Assembly (NCBI GenBank): GCA_000149265.1
Contig: CH001008.1
Location: 1-64,000, forward strand
Direction of reading: 5' to 3'
Length of the DNA: 64,000 bases
Source: Ciona savignyi
Taxonomy: Eukaryota; Chordata; Ascidiacea; Phlebobranchia; Cionidae
Shown here in pieces: positions 37,254 to 50,700 of the stretch. The notes under the pieces are model-generated. The model searched no databases, was not told the DNA's origin, and saw only the letters and a list, made by a program, of their open reading frames with translations. Made by a program: the position numbers and the translations under genes. Position 1 is the first letter of the stretch. Each line of letters opens with the position of its first letter.

Positions 37254-39765
37254 TTAATAAGACGGGTGGATCGCCCTTGCAGATTTGGCAGGTGTTCTTT
37301 TACCGGAACTTCCCGCACTTCTGGTCATGTATTTCTGCAGGGCGACACTGCTGAAATATGGTCTGTCGGATCCATTGTTACGTTCCTGGTCGTCACAAAA
37401 GCACAGAAATAGTGTGTCTATGGCCATTGAGTATACGTTGAAGAAAGCAGACGCTGTAACGAACGAACCCACGCATGCTATTGCGAGAGGGGCAATGTAG
37501 TCTAGGACTGAAGCGGTTGGGCCCAGTTTCGACGAAAACCACGCCACGCCAATAAACGCCGTGACAACCACAACAGCCACTTTGCCAAGAAGGATGCAGA
37601 ACGCACTTACACAGTTCAGCGCCATCATATGCTTCGCGTTCTTTATCAACAACGCCACTGCGTGCTTGGCGCCAGCGCAGAAACCATCTCCGTACATCGC
37701 TACACAAATGTACGCGTTTCGGCTCACGTATTTGAGAAGCTTCTCGAAACACGCAAGACAGCAAGCCATGCACTTCAATATGAATTTAACCATTTTGCTC
37801 TCCTTACCCTTTAGGTTCTTCTGGACATAGGCGAGTATCACTCTCAGGAATTGCACAATGGCGATGACCAGTGATCCTAAGGCGACGGACCCAAGGTTAT
37901 ACAACACAAGGTTCAGGGTTGGACCTGACGCAGGGCAAAGATCGAATTTGCACTTTTTCCGTCGAAGTTTGAAGAACCATCCGCTCACCGCCTCGGCTAT
38001 TATCACCTGCTGACATCCGGACACAAATTCCATCATCCACAGGCAGCCGAAGATGTGAGGCGCAATGAGCGCGATGATCGGCATCTTTGGGTCTTGAACG
38101 AAGCTTACCATCCCGCTCCCATCGACTCTCGGGACTTGGACTGTGAATATGAAGCCTCCGATGATAAGGAAATACGCGATGACACAGCAAAATGCCAACA
38201 ACGTTATAAACGGCTGTAACAATATACCGGGCATGCTGAAAACAGCTAAGCTGGCTTCATCAAATAGCTTGATGACCAGACAGAGGCTTTTACGAATCCA
38301 TATCAGTAAAACGAGAATGATAATAGTTGCGATGGAGACAGCAATACACAGGGGAAGTAGGTATTTGAAGTCTTGGACGGCAGAGCTTGATAGTGAGTTC
38401 AGTAGATTGGACGAATTGGTCTGGATCGCTGTTAAGTTGCCTGTGACCGAGTCAATTGACGACACGGCTGAATCTAACGCGTTTGTGACGTCAGTTTCGT
38501 TGATTTTCCCAATAGATATCGCGTAAGAATACCACAAGAATGACGTCGCCGCGACGCTCGCGACGCCCGCGATTATGATAATCATGACGACGATAACTCG
38601 CGTGAAGAGCTGCAGAAGAACGATCATGACCAGCGAGATACCGAGAGACAACAGCACCAGGTAAGCGATGTCCGACCAGTTTTCCACCATCGACCGAATC
38701 ACTTGGTGGATGACGGCGGTGAAGGATGAAACTTCCGGCTTTGATCCGGCTTTCCCGGGCTTCAGCGAGGCAAGATCGCTAAGGTTTTGCGGAATTGAAC
38801 TTCCGGAGGCGGAACCAGCAGCTTGAACTGCGGCGTCGGCAAAAGTGTTTCCAGCCTGCAAGTCGTAAATAATGACATTTAGGATAATAATTTTATCCCT
38901 GTAAATCGGGAAACACAAAGAACGTTTTATTTATGAGCTTTAGAATCGAACTTGCTAACACCGTTTTTTTGTATGTAAGTCTATATATGTATCGGTCGCG
39001 TTAACCATTTGTCCACACGACCGTACAACACAAGGAGCGTTATCACACGGGTAATTGTAACATTACCTGCTGCGCTCACCATGGGTTACCGAAGTTTGTA
39101 TTAATTGGGAGGTTCCTTTACTTAACCACACTACTGTATATGAATCGGTTGTGTTAAATGTTTGATTACACATACTTTATATACAGAAATCGGTGAAGAG
39201 TTATAAGTGTTTCAATATCATGTACCTGAACTAGTTGTGCTGGCACACATCGGTTAATAACCGGTACATGCGGTAGGATCCAACCATACGGCATCGTACA
39301 TACTCTCTCCGTCACTACTGAACCTTCCAATTGATACGAGTTGTTTGCTAGCAACTCTTCGCATTTAATAAACCTCGCTGGGCATTCCTTGACGCACAGA
39401 ACAGCAGGTCCGTTGGCACCAGTCAACAGTCGAGTTGGGTCGGCGGCTGTCTTGATATCCGAAAACGCCATGTTGAATTCGTAAATGTGTTTCGACCTAT
39501 CCATACCAGAAGTGGTCACTGCTGGGATAGGTACGTTTTTCTTCCGTCCACATACGTTGCCCCACGAGTCGACTCCGTATAAGTAGCGAGATGGGTCACC
39601 TTTATTAATACTCTGCTGAGCCAGATAACCCATTCCGCCTAGCATACCAATGAAAAGCAACAGAAATATCAAATCTCTTGGCTTTTTAGCCCGGATGGGC
39701 GTGGCAGGCTCGTCGTTCTGAGATAACCGTTGCACCATGGTTTCCTTACTGCCGCAGCAGCCCAT
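37254..39765 (-). CDS. SLC44A1: Choline transporter-like protein, SLC44A1 type, two exons
   Basis: Multi-pass choline/ethanolamine transporter of plasma and mitochondrial membranes. Exon 1 is 39765-39226 and exon 2 is 38855-37254, joined in phase 0; 713 aa from MGCCGSKE. An in-frame ATG 12 bases upstream (39777) gives 717 aa, but I prefer MGCC because SLC44A1 proteins start that way and it forms a myristoylation/palmitoylation signal. Seen in the sequence: TM1 (LIFLLLFIGMLGGMGYLA), a large extracellular loop with YGVDSWGNVCGRK and paired Cys, about nine further hydrophobic segments in exon 2, CLACFEKLLKYVSRNAY, and the C-terminal DTLFLCFCDDQERNNGS signature. The similarity to the SLC44A1 loop (GYDSYGNICG, SGMD) favours that subgroup over SLC44A2/4. 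The 370-base intron holds a SINE fragment. Confidence 0.93.
39025..39115 (-). repeat. SINE fragment in the SLC44 intron
   Basis: Short minus-strand piece (ACACAAGGAGCGTTATCACA, GCGCTCACCATGGGTTACCG) of the SINE 3' half, 110 bases from the exon 1 donor. Confidence 0.65.
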
Positions 39766-39779
39766 CTCGCTTTGCAAAT

Positions 39780-41264
39780 CGAGAACAAGCTAAAAAGTAC
39801 CAGATTTTAGCATTTCTCTATACCTTTATGCAAACATACATATTCGGTGAATCTCTATTGAAATCAAATTTAATTTTATGTTTCCGTGGAACCATTTAAA
39901 CTATTGTTACGTCACAATGTATATTGTTTTCACATGGCACAACTATATTATATGAGTTCATTTTGTAGTCCTTATCTAAATAAAAACAAAAATGTTGGGA
40001 GTGCAAGTTAAAACTTGTCGAAATTAAGATGGCGAAATTACACGGCTATCTTCGTTTAATTCACAAGAAAAATCCTTGTGTTATAAAGATTTATAAATAT
40101 TTTCGACAAATATCTAGATTCCACGGTTTAGTTGCTAGCTGTTAGCTTGGACCATTGGTTCTTAACCATGGTAATGTGACACACTAGGATACCATATGTA
40201 TTACTTATGATGTTTTACTACACTTATGTTTAATCCGACCCGTGGGTTGCTGGTAAATTTTAAAGCTTGAGGATTAATGCGCAGTTTCCCATTTATTTTG
40301 TTTTTTAATGTCTTAGTGCGTTTTTCAATGTCAAATAATACATTGTATAATTTATGTAGGTTTGTCATGGTGCTACGAACTAATTAAGACTTCAGTAGTT
40401 TGGCGATCACTCGCGTTGGCATACAGTCGGTTTTCCCGTGAATTAGAAAGTTGGGCCGATGTCCATAAAGTGACGTCATTCTTTCAACGCATAGGTTGTT
40501 TTTTTTTGCACAGGCAGTCATCATGAAACGTTCATCGTCGGGTTACCGAATTTTATTTTAATATTGCACATTTTAACTGTGATCTGCGATGTTATGAAAT
40601 TAAAAACAAAATTCGAGAATTTTGTAAAGAATATTTAAAAAAAATCTGAACTTGCCCAAAACCTGTGATTTAGGGAATCCATCTAAACTGTTGCAAAATC
40701 CCAATTAAACATTCTATCCTAATAATCCCCAGTAGATGCGAGGTAACGTAACCATTGACCATGTGTATTTATTTCGACAATTGCGTTTTCCCTTATCAGG
40801 GTATAAAAAATAGGCGTGGTCTAGGCTTATATTCCCTTTGCATTTTTGGTCTTCTTGTTTTTACTATAGGTTTTAAATTATGTTTATATAAATCTCGTAG
40901 CGGTGCGACTAACCGTCAGACGGAATGTACGATATATTTTTAGTTACCCTTGCGTTTTCCCACCACGAAGATATATTTCCCACAATCGACAAATATACCG
41001 ATTGAGGGCGCTATTCCAGCATATATAACAAATTTTTGATAAATTATTTCAAATGATCAGACAGCTGTTATGGTTTATTATCATGCGAATTAACACATTG
41101 TAACTTATTATACAATCAATTAACATTAAGATAAGTATGTCAAATCTGACTGCTGTAGTTTTTGTATTTCGTTCAGTAGTTTCTAAATTGTTTAGTTATT
41201 GAATTAAATTCAGTTTACCTTTTATATCTTCAGTAACATTAGAAAGACAATATTTTACTACTAT
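39780..41264. other. Divergent region between SLC44 and amphiphysin
   Basis: Holds both promoters. I recognised no exon. SINE-like scraps occur near 40440-40550 (CATCGTCGGGTTACCGAA) and 40730-40980. The right end runs into an assembly gap, so a 5' UTR exon of the amphiphysin gene could be missing. Confidence 0.5.
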
Positions 41265-41364
41265 NNNNNNNNNNNNNNNNNNNNNNNNNNNNNNNNNNNN
41301 NNNNNNNNNNNNNNNNNNNNNNNNNNNNNNNNNNNNNNNNNNNNNNNNNNNNNNNNNNNNNNNN
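41265..41364. other. Assembly gap, 100 N
   Basis: Exactly 100 N, the conventional size for a gap of unknown length. The true distance and sequence between 41264 and 41365 are unknown. Confidence 0.99.
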
Positions 41365-41752
41365 GAGTGAGGAATGAGGAATACTTCTGACTAAAATAAA
41401 GATTAGGGCGTTATGAGTAGTGTTAAACGTTTAATGTTGGTTTATTAAATAATTATGTTTGATAGATTTATTAAAGTTGTGTTAGTTGTTACCCTCCATC
41501 TTAAATTATAGAATTTTTGGGAAAAATTTTTTTTTATAGGCCTATTTGATCGTCAATTTACTTCTTTTTTAACTGATTTGTTGTGACCCAATAACGGTCG
41601 TTTTTTATTCTTATTTATTTGATGGTTGTTATTAACTTAACTTAAATTTCGTATTCTAGTAAACCACATTGGATCATCACAATTGGTGCTTCATCCAGAT
41701 ATTAGTAAATGAATTGCATCTTGTGTGTTGGATAATCTTAATTATATCAAGA

Positions 41753-44700
41753 ATGGCAGAATCAAGCAACAATAAAAAAGATGGGAGATTGAAAAGGAAT
41801 GTTTCTAAAATGGCCTTCCGCAGTAAAGAAAAAGTAAGATTTGCATAGTGATTTGGGTGTTTATGTACTCATACATTTTTCTTAACCATCCGCTATATTT
41901 ATTAAATTATATCCTTTTATTTTAAATGACATGTTTTAACAACTGTTCGCTTTGCTGTCTTTTTCCGTTCTTGTGTCGGATTTGATTCATTTGTCATTTT
42001 TTAATACTGGGGCAAAAATGAATAAACTAAACTAAACCATTATACGGGTAATGGGTAATATAACTCCCTAATTTTAATTTATTGGCAGGCTGCACAGTAT
42101 GTACCCTATTATAAACTACCTTTTTAAGGAGCTATAATGTAATAAACTAAAACTATTTTTATGTTATCACTAAAATTGCTAATAATGTATCATTCCTATA
42201 TTAAAATTTAATGTAGTATTAAGTTGTCCAAATTAAAAGTCATGTCTGATTATCCACACACAACTGTAGGCATGAGGTGTATTACTGTGCACCTGAGCAA
42301 GCCATTTAATTTGTTCCCAACCTAGTTGTTGCTTAATATCTCATCCAAATTAATATTTATGCAATATTATCCATACAATAGTTCCAGTGATTGTGAACAG
42401 GAAATGTTTTATTAATTTACACCTGCTCAACCCACTTAACACATATCTTCCAATGGCATTTTATGTCAAAAATTAATGTCATGTCTGATTAACCGTGATT
42501 ATCCGCATGGTCTTATGGGATTAATTAGAATTTTAGGTCAGATTGAATTGATTGTTTTCACAGATGCTGCGGACATTTGGGGTTGGGGATGAAACCAAAG
42601 ATGAGATAATCGACAACTACGTTCATCTTGTTAATAAACAACAGGTAATTCATAGTTTTGCTACTATAAAATGCATTTCCATTTCGATTTTCTATGACAA
42701 AATGCAAGCATTTCCATGGTTTTGCTTTGATAAAATGCATTTCCTAAAATAGCGGTTCCTAGCATTTTTTTAACCATTTCTTACTTTGTTGCCCATTCTG
42801 AGGCTTTAACGACCCCCATCCTATTTGTCACTAATATGTTTATGACATCACATTGCTAAACAACTGAGTGTGTAGTGATACATGATCCTAAATACTAAGT
42901 AACACCATGAGCAAAAGATCTGTAAAAATCTTTCCTTAATATTTTAAAATTTCTGATTTATATCTCAGTCTTTCTTTTTTTGGTTATCCATTATTTACCT
43001 AAAGAAATTAGATTTCATGTTTACCATAATCTTGCATCTACTTTGTTTGAAAATCTGCTCAGCTTTCTCGAGGATACTGGACAGAGTATTTATGTTTTAT
43101 CCCCACAGATGGTTTAACACTAGGGGCGTTATCACATCTAGGCAATTGTCAGATAACCTTGCGTCCACCATCAGATTAATGGAACTATTGCACCGTTTTT
43201 TGATATGTGGTATCTTTTTATAGTTTTAGCAGAAGTCTATAATCCACTGGATCCAGGTGATGTCCACTATGTGTATTGCAAACGGACAAATCCGAATAGC
43301 CTGCAGCTGGTTTCAATCCAAATGTGAAATATTTCTTGCAAATATACCAGTGAAAATGTTCAAGATCCAATTTAATGTTTAAAATAAGATACCATTGCAG
43401 TTTAGAAGCAATAACTTGTTGACACTTATAAAAAACCAATACCGAAAATGATGGTGTTAAATATTTAATCTTGCTAAATTACGAAACTACAAATTCCTTC
43501 CTCTAAAGATCAACGTAATCTGTGTTTACTTTATCCTGTGAGGTTTATTTATCGAACAAAGTAAATATTTAGCGTCCTGTTGTACCATTCTCTTACAAAT
43601 TACAATGATGTCATAATGTTTGCCGGTAAACAACTGACCTAATTCTCAACCCTGCGAGTTCCTGCTGATTTTGAGAGACGTATAGTGCGAAGTACCAGGG
43701 GTGGAAACATAACCCATTACCTTCCAACTTGCACCATTACTATACAAATCAAACAGCATATTCATAACAAGTTGATTGCTAGCATGGTTAACAAGCGAAG
43801 ACTTATATTCCGAGGTGCCAGCTGTAAAAACATTACCTTGCCCTTCCAACTTCTCTGAGTATATTCATACCATGTTGATTGTTAGGATGTCTTATGTGTA
43901 TATTTTAACACATACAAATCCTTCCTTTAAAACTATGCAACTGAGTTATATTATATCATGCAATTCATGCAGCTCCCAAGCAATATAATACACACCATGT
44001 ATATACTTAATGTAGTTAGATGATCGTTCTTTCACAATATTAAGTGTAAATTTAAAGACATTTTTATCACTGTATTTGGTTGTAGTTAATTATTGTTGTG
44101 TATTTGGTGTTTAAATTTCTCCAAACATATGTTATTATCTGAAATAATATTTTTTTGCACCCATTGTGAACAGCAAGTTTAATCATATGCTGCTAACAAC
44201 ATACAAAATAACTGACATGCTTAAAACAGTTCACAACACTTTTTACCAAAATGAGAACCCAATTAGGACGGTACTAAACTCACAAATGCTGTTCGTCCTC
44301 TGTCAGTTGGTTCTGCTCATAAACCAACACACGTCATAATGGGAGCATTAGTACTGGATGTGTGTGTGAATATATTTCATTATTTATGCAGACTTTTAAA
44401 CTTAAAATGAATTGAAAATTTTAACACAGTTTAACAAATATAAACAGATTCATAGTATGTTTTATCTTTAACTTAAATTATGCAATAGGAAGTTACCGCA
44501 CTGAAAGTGCTGGCAAATTTTATCGTATCGTTTAAAACCGCTATGGTGTTGCATGGTTGATGCAAGCTAAGTACTTATATGAAATACTAGTGATATAGAC
44601 CACAACTCTGTGTGTGTTGGCAAGTAAAATTTAAAATACCCTATGTCACACGTAATTGTGATGTTTTAATCACACATGCTTTACATAAGCAATGTAAGGT

Positions 44701-47700
44701 TGTTATACTTGCTGATGAAGATTTAAAATGTACCGGTAACCTTTTTATTCAGAAATTGCGTTTTGTTACACAGTGTTTGCCCCGAGCATTGTTTGGAAAA
44801 AACACTAAAAATAACGTGCTATTAGTGGTTTATAAAACCGAGTAGGCCTACTTTAATCCTAAGTCGTGGGTTCGATTTTCAAGGCCACAAATTTTCTCAC
44901 CCTACATTGCCAGACTTATTATAACAATATATACCTGATGATAACCTGTTTAATTATCCACAGAACCAAGCCCACAAATTCCAACGAGACATGAAGGTTT
45001 ACCTCGCATCAATATCAGGTGAATGTCTCCGTAATCCCATTGAATGAGGAAATATTTAAAGATTTAATATTTTTGATTTTTAAACATTTGTTTTCAAATC
45101 AAATTTTTTTCAGAAAGCAAATTTGTCCAAGTTTAATTGGTATTTTAAAACCACATTTACCTTAAAACCTATTTGTCAGGTTTTTAATAACTAGTAGTTA
45201 TGTTGGGAGATGTAATAATATAGATACCCTGTGGTTAGGGTTCTTGACACCTCTTATTTACGTTATAATAGACGATTATGTTCTGCGTAAAAAATAAGAA
45301 TTTATATATCTGTTAGTTTAATTTTTTGCCCATTATTTATCAATCACATATAAATTCTGGAACCTAATCTAGATATAAATTATGCGAGCAAAGATAACAC
45401 TGGAGGGGAATACCCTATTTATTAATTAATAAAGATATTATCATTGTGGGAATAAGCTTACGTCAGTTGTTTTTATACTCTGGTTGATTCAGAGCATTTT
45501 TACTAATTATTTACCACTTTGGCCTTTGTATTAATTAATAAGGCGGTTCTTGGTTTGAGGTGGACATTGTTGTTTTTGCATGGTTTCATATTTAGGATAG
45601 GATATGCTTGTTTAACCCCGGGAATGGGAAAACCAACACACAAGCAATCGGCAGATCACCTCACGCCCACTGCAGGTTACTGGATGCTATTGCAGTGTGT
45701 TGTGTATAATATACACATTTCTTCAATTTAGTAGAACCCATTTATCTGCTGGGTTCTGGCAATGTCCATTAAGTGCCTTGCCTAAGGACAGAACCAACCA
45801 TCAAGCGACCAGTTTCGAGCCTTCAACCTCTCGGTTGAAAGGCGTCAAACTAAACCACCAGACTGACTGGTCGGACACATTTGGCAAATATTACATGGTT
45901 TTAGATTTAGAAACATTTTTGTGGTTTTTAGACAGTGTTTTCATTAGCTATAAGATTGATGGATCAAAGCCAACATGTCTTAAGCAAGGTAGTTAGCGGA
46001 CATCTAATGAACCCAGGGGATTATTGGGTGATATTAAAACGTAAAATGACCTACGTCACATTCAAGACGCAGAAATAGTTTACCTAAAACAAGTGTAGTA
46101 TTTAATCAATGCATTTAAACATTTATTGTCTGCTAGCAGTATTTAGTTATTTTGTATAATTTATTTATTCTAAATTTTAAACACAAAGTTGTATTAATAT
46201 ATATTAAAAATTTTATTTTTATTGTAAATAAAAATTAAGGTATGACGATAGTCTATACCGAATTAGGCTAATTTTCATTAAAAAAGCAAGAAGGGTTTAA
46301 TATCAAATCATTAGGCCTACTGTATTAAATGTTTTTATATCTTCCTACCAGCTATACAACCAAAGTTTATAACATACTTTTACAAATTTCCGCAGCAATG
46401 AAAACAGCCGCGAAGATATTTTACGAGTCTTTACATGATTTCTATGAAGATGAATGGATGGGGAAAGATATGCTCGCTTCGCTTGCTAAGGTGGGTGGAG
46501 GGTAGTAACATTTCGGTGTGTACATCAGCCCGAATTAAGGGTTAACCGCTGCATGGTAACAGCTATTAATAAACATTCATGTGGTGAAGCTAACATAGGT
46601 GTGTATCGGTGCATGCATAAGCGGGTAATCGCGGCCCCAAAATAAGCGGGTAATCGCAGCATGGCAACAGTTATCGTTAAACATTCATCTGGTGAGGCTA
46701 ATTGTGGTCTGTTAACCACTAATATTAGAGTAAAACTGCAGATTCCAAGTTAGAAGGCCCACTAAAAGTAATCAGTTACTGTAAAAGGGTTACTTTGTCT
46801 TTAACTCCAGCATTGTGTATTTGTATATTTTCTATCTCCCTATTAAATCTGAAGCAATAAAGCATTAAAGGTGGATTGATTTTTGTTTAAATTGTTGTAC
46901 ACAATAATGTTGGACCAACATAGAACGCATCTAGAATTGGTTACCGCATTTTATCTGCTCAGTTAACCAAATTATCAGAATCAACCAATATAAGGATATC
47001 AGTGTCCACACAGATCTAATAGCTTCCCAATTAATGATTGTTTAGTGTAGGGATGTCCAACCTTTTGTGCAAATTGCCATCTTGCCTTGTAAATTGCAAC
47101 TCTAACAGAAACTAAAATTTCTTAAATTAACTTACCATATATACCAAAAACAATAAGTTAACTCATTATATTCAACTTTGCAATGATAATTCATTTGGTA
47201 TCGTTAAAAAATATAAAGTTTGGGTCTAGACCCTTAGCTCTTTAATAATGCAGTGTTATCTTAACATTAATGCTTTAAATAAATCATTACATGTAGTGAT
47301 CATGTATATATTATTCCACAGACCACAGACTTGTTGTACAATGACCTGCATGCAAGGTTAAACACTGAGGCCATCACAGCGCTTCACACGCATCTCAATC
47401 AGGTGAGTTTAAATTACAATATATTATGTTGGGAATGTGTTTTTGTTTTCTATAACCTCGTTATGACTTGTAAAATACTCCATTGGGCAACACAATCAAA
47501 TTGTAGTTTGCCTGATTTGCCAAAAACAGCAAGATGTATTTCATTCATGGTTACAAAAGGGACACTAAGTTAGTTAAAAAACTGAGCTTCAAGATAACTG
47601 AAGCAATTGCCGAAAAAGAAGAGCCGCCATAAAAAAAAATATGAATTGTTCGATGGTATGGTCCGTGGTATCTCTATACTTGTACGTTGTGGCCCATTGC

Positions 47701-50700
47701 GCAAAACAGTTTCACGCCCCTGCCTTGGTGCAATAAGATAATAGTGCACTTTACAATAGATGCAACACCCGACCATGGGCATACGGGAATCTGGGAATTG
47801 TCTATATCTTAACAACAGTCAACAACCCATGCCCACCACACAGATAGTTAACCACAGTCCCTCCAACAGTGCAATGATATGAAGATAAAAGTCGGCAAAC
47901 GAGGACGGAAACTGGTGGATTATGATGCGGCTCGGAGGAACTTACTTGCGATGCAGAGCGCTAAGAAGCTTGAGGAGTCCAAGATCACTAAGGTGAGGGG
48001 TGTGAATGAGGTGGTGGATTGAGCCGTTATAATTGCATCTGGGTTATATCTATTCAAAATGTTAAGCATATTTATGTACTTTATTAAATGAATTCAACAT
48101 AAATTTGAAAAATTAGTTTTTTATTATACATATTTCCACCCAAAAATTATAAAATGGATCATCATACATTTTGAAATATTGGATATTTATTATAAATGAT
48201 TCCAAGCCACTTCCAGTTCATCCTTTTTGTTTAAATGTTCAATCATAAACCCGATCACAGGCTCGGGAACAAGTAGCGATCACAAAGTCGACGTACGACA
48301 TGTTAAACACTCAGCTTCATGATGAACTTCCTGATTTGTACGACTCACGCGTTATTCTCTGCACAGATGTGCTGAGTAATGTTGCAACCGCTGAAAAAGC
48401 ATTTTATCTTGAACTTGCAGAAGTAAGTTGTCTTGGGTGTGGTCGATTAAACCAGGGTTGGATAGGATATTCATGTTTTATCCCCGTGAATAAGAAAACC
48501 AAGGGGGTTAACACACGGGCAAACGTAAGATCACCTCGTGCCCATTGTCGGGTTACCGGAGCTATTGCAGTGTTTTGTGTATTATCCATAACCCATTATT
48601 TCACGTGGTTCAGGTAACTTCCGTTAAATGGCTAGGATACAAGTAATGGGCTCTGGCTGGTTTGAATACCACGAACTTCAGGTCATTTACCCAAGTGATC
48701 TTGTGGTATGGTCACTGGATCTTATAACACAAATTACGTGGCTTGATCCCCCAAACATTGTTATATCTGAAGTTGTAGACAAAATGATCCAGCAACTTCT
48801 CTGATATCATGTCATACCCACTAGGTGCGAACCAAACTCAGCCACGTTCTACTCAATGTGAAAGACGCTTACAACAACGGCGAATACAAGATCCAGAGAC
48901 TTCATCCAAATATGTGAGTTTAATGCAATGTTACATAGATATATGGGTCAGTTACATTATGCCCACTGTGGGTTACTGTGGCTGTTACACTGTTGAATAT
49001 ATCTGAAGAAGGTTTCACTTCAGTTTGTGTTCAATTTAATCTACTGAGTTTAGGCAACTTTCGATTAGCAGCTGGTTTCAATCCCACAACCTACCAACTT
49101 GTAACAAGTAAAAATTAGGTAACCAATTGGGCTATGAATGACAAATCCACCGTATTATTCTAGAATAAAAAATAAAATTGATGAGAAAATGCATTAAAAA
49201 AACAAATGTTGCAACTTAATGAACTAATAAAGTTGTCAGTCCTTTAGTCTGTATTATCAACTATCTTTGGTGTAAATGTTGTTTATTTAAAACAACTATA
49301 TTTTCCCCTCAACAGTCTGTCTAACAAGCTATAAGCTAACCATCTGCGCTACAAATGTCAAAGGCTGTTGTTTTGCTGTTTTAGAATTAAAATTATAGCC
49401 GTACATCATATGGAATGTACCTGCACTGGTAACCATATCTTTCAATTTCATTGGAAATAAGTATCAACCAATTTTATCAACCAATTTCAACAGAAATAAA
49501 GTTGAAAGTTGTTCCTAGTATAACTGAACCCTCCTCCCACAGTCATAATGAGGTTCATCAAAGCTCTTCCCCTGACCCCTCCACACTCCCTGCGGACGAG
49601 GTACAACATAAGCGATCACGACGTCATTCAGATCATGAACATAGAAACAACAGGTTGGTACAATATTGGGGTTCCAAGATGCAAACGCAAAAACACAAAA
49701 TCAAAGTGCAAATACTTAGATAAAAAGTGCAAACCAGTGTAAGAGAGTACATATCAATAACTAAGATTTATTTAAAATTTATTTGCCTCGTAATTAACGT
49801 AAACCAGCACCAAAACTAACCATGATTTCTCACTCTTTAGTTCGAAATCACGTGACCATGGTTCTTCCCGTGACCATGGGTCTTCACGGGGCCATGAGCG
49901 GTCTAAATCTCATGATACGAGATCACATCATGATGACGGCGATAATACTCACGCTCATGAGAGACCAAGAAGCAAAAGAACGAGCAACGATAAATCGTGA
50001 GTTGGAATCATCAATACATGGATGAACATTGCGCATTATGACATCATCAATGCATTGATGAGCATTGTGCATTATTACATCATCAATGCACTGGTGTTAA
50101 AAATTACATGATTATTTAAGAGATGGGATATTTAGCATTAGATATTTATTTTTATCATTTGTTAATATAGATTGGAAATAGTTTATTTATTTTATCTATC
50201 TAAAATGAAGTTATTTATAACCCCTGTAATCCTTTGATGATATACAAGTCTATATCTTTTTAATGTTACCTAATAAAGAAACTTTTTAGTACATATGATT
50301 TAATACATTAATAAAGCATTATTTCACCGAGACAAAACCGCACAGAAAGTGGTCAGCGTAAAGATTAAACCAAATACCCTCTCGATCCGATCATAACGCC
50401 ATTCTTATACATTAAACAACATTAAACAACATTAAACAACATATGCTTTTGTTTTATACTCCTTTTTATACATGTATTGAACTTACCCTAATATTATTCC
50501 AAAGGTGCTGCTCTATAATTATATAACCAATTAGTTTTATAGTTTAAACGACCATCCCATCACAGCACTGAGTTATAAAAATGTCAATTACCCTGTGCTG
50601 GTGATGTAAACATGCTACCTTCCCCACAGCAGGTCACACCAGTATGTGAACCTGGAAATCGGGGCGGCCCAGCACAAGCAAGATGATGCGGTGACCAACT

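Noticed and set aside
37285..38526. Several plus- and minus-frame open stretches over the SLC44 exon
   Set aside because: They are shadows of the GC-richer SLC44 coding exon in other frames.
44845..44890. B-box-like GTCGTGGGTTCGATTTTC as a tRNA
   Set aside because: No A-box, anticodon stem or acceptor pairing could be found upstream.
47570..47815. Minus-strand 81-codon frame in amphiphysin intron 5
   Set aside because: No splice signals, family resemblance or codon support.
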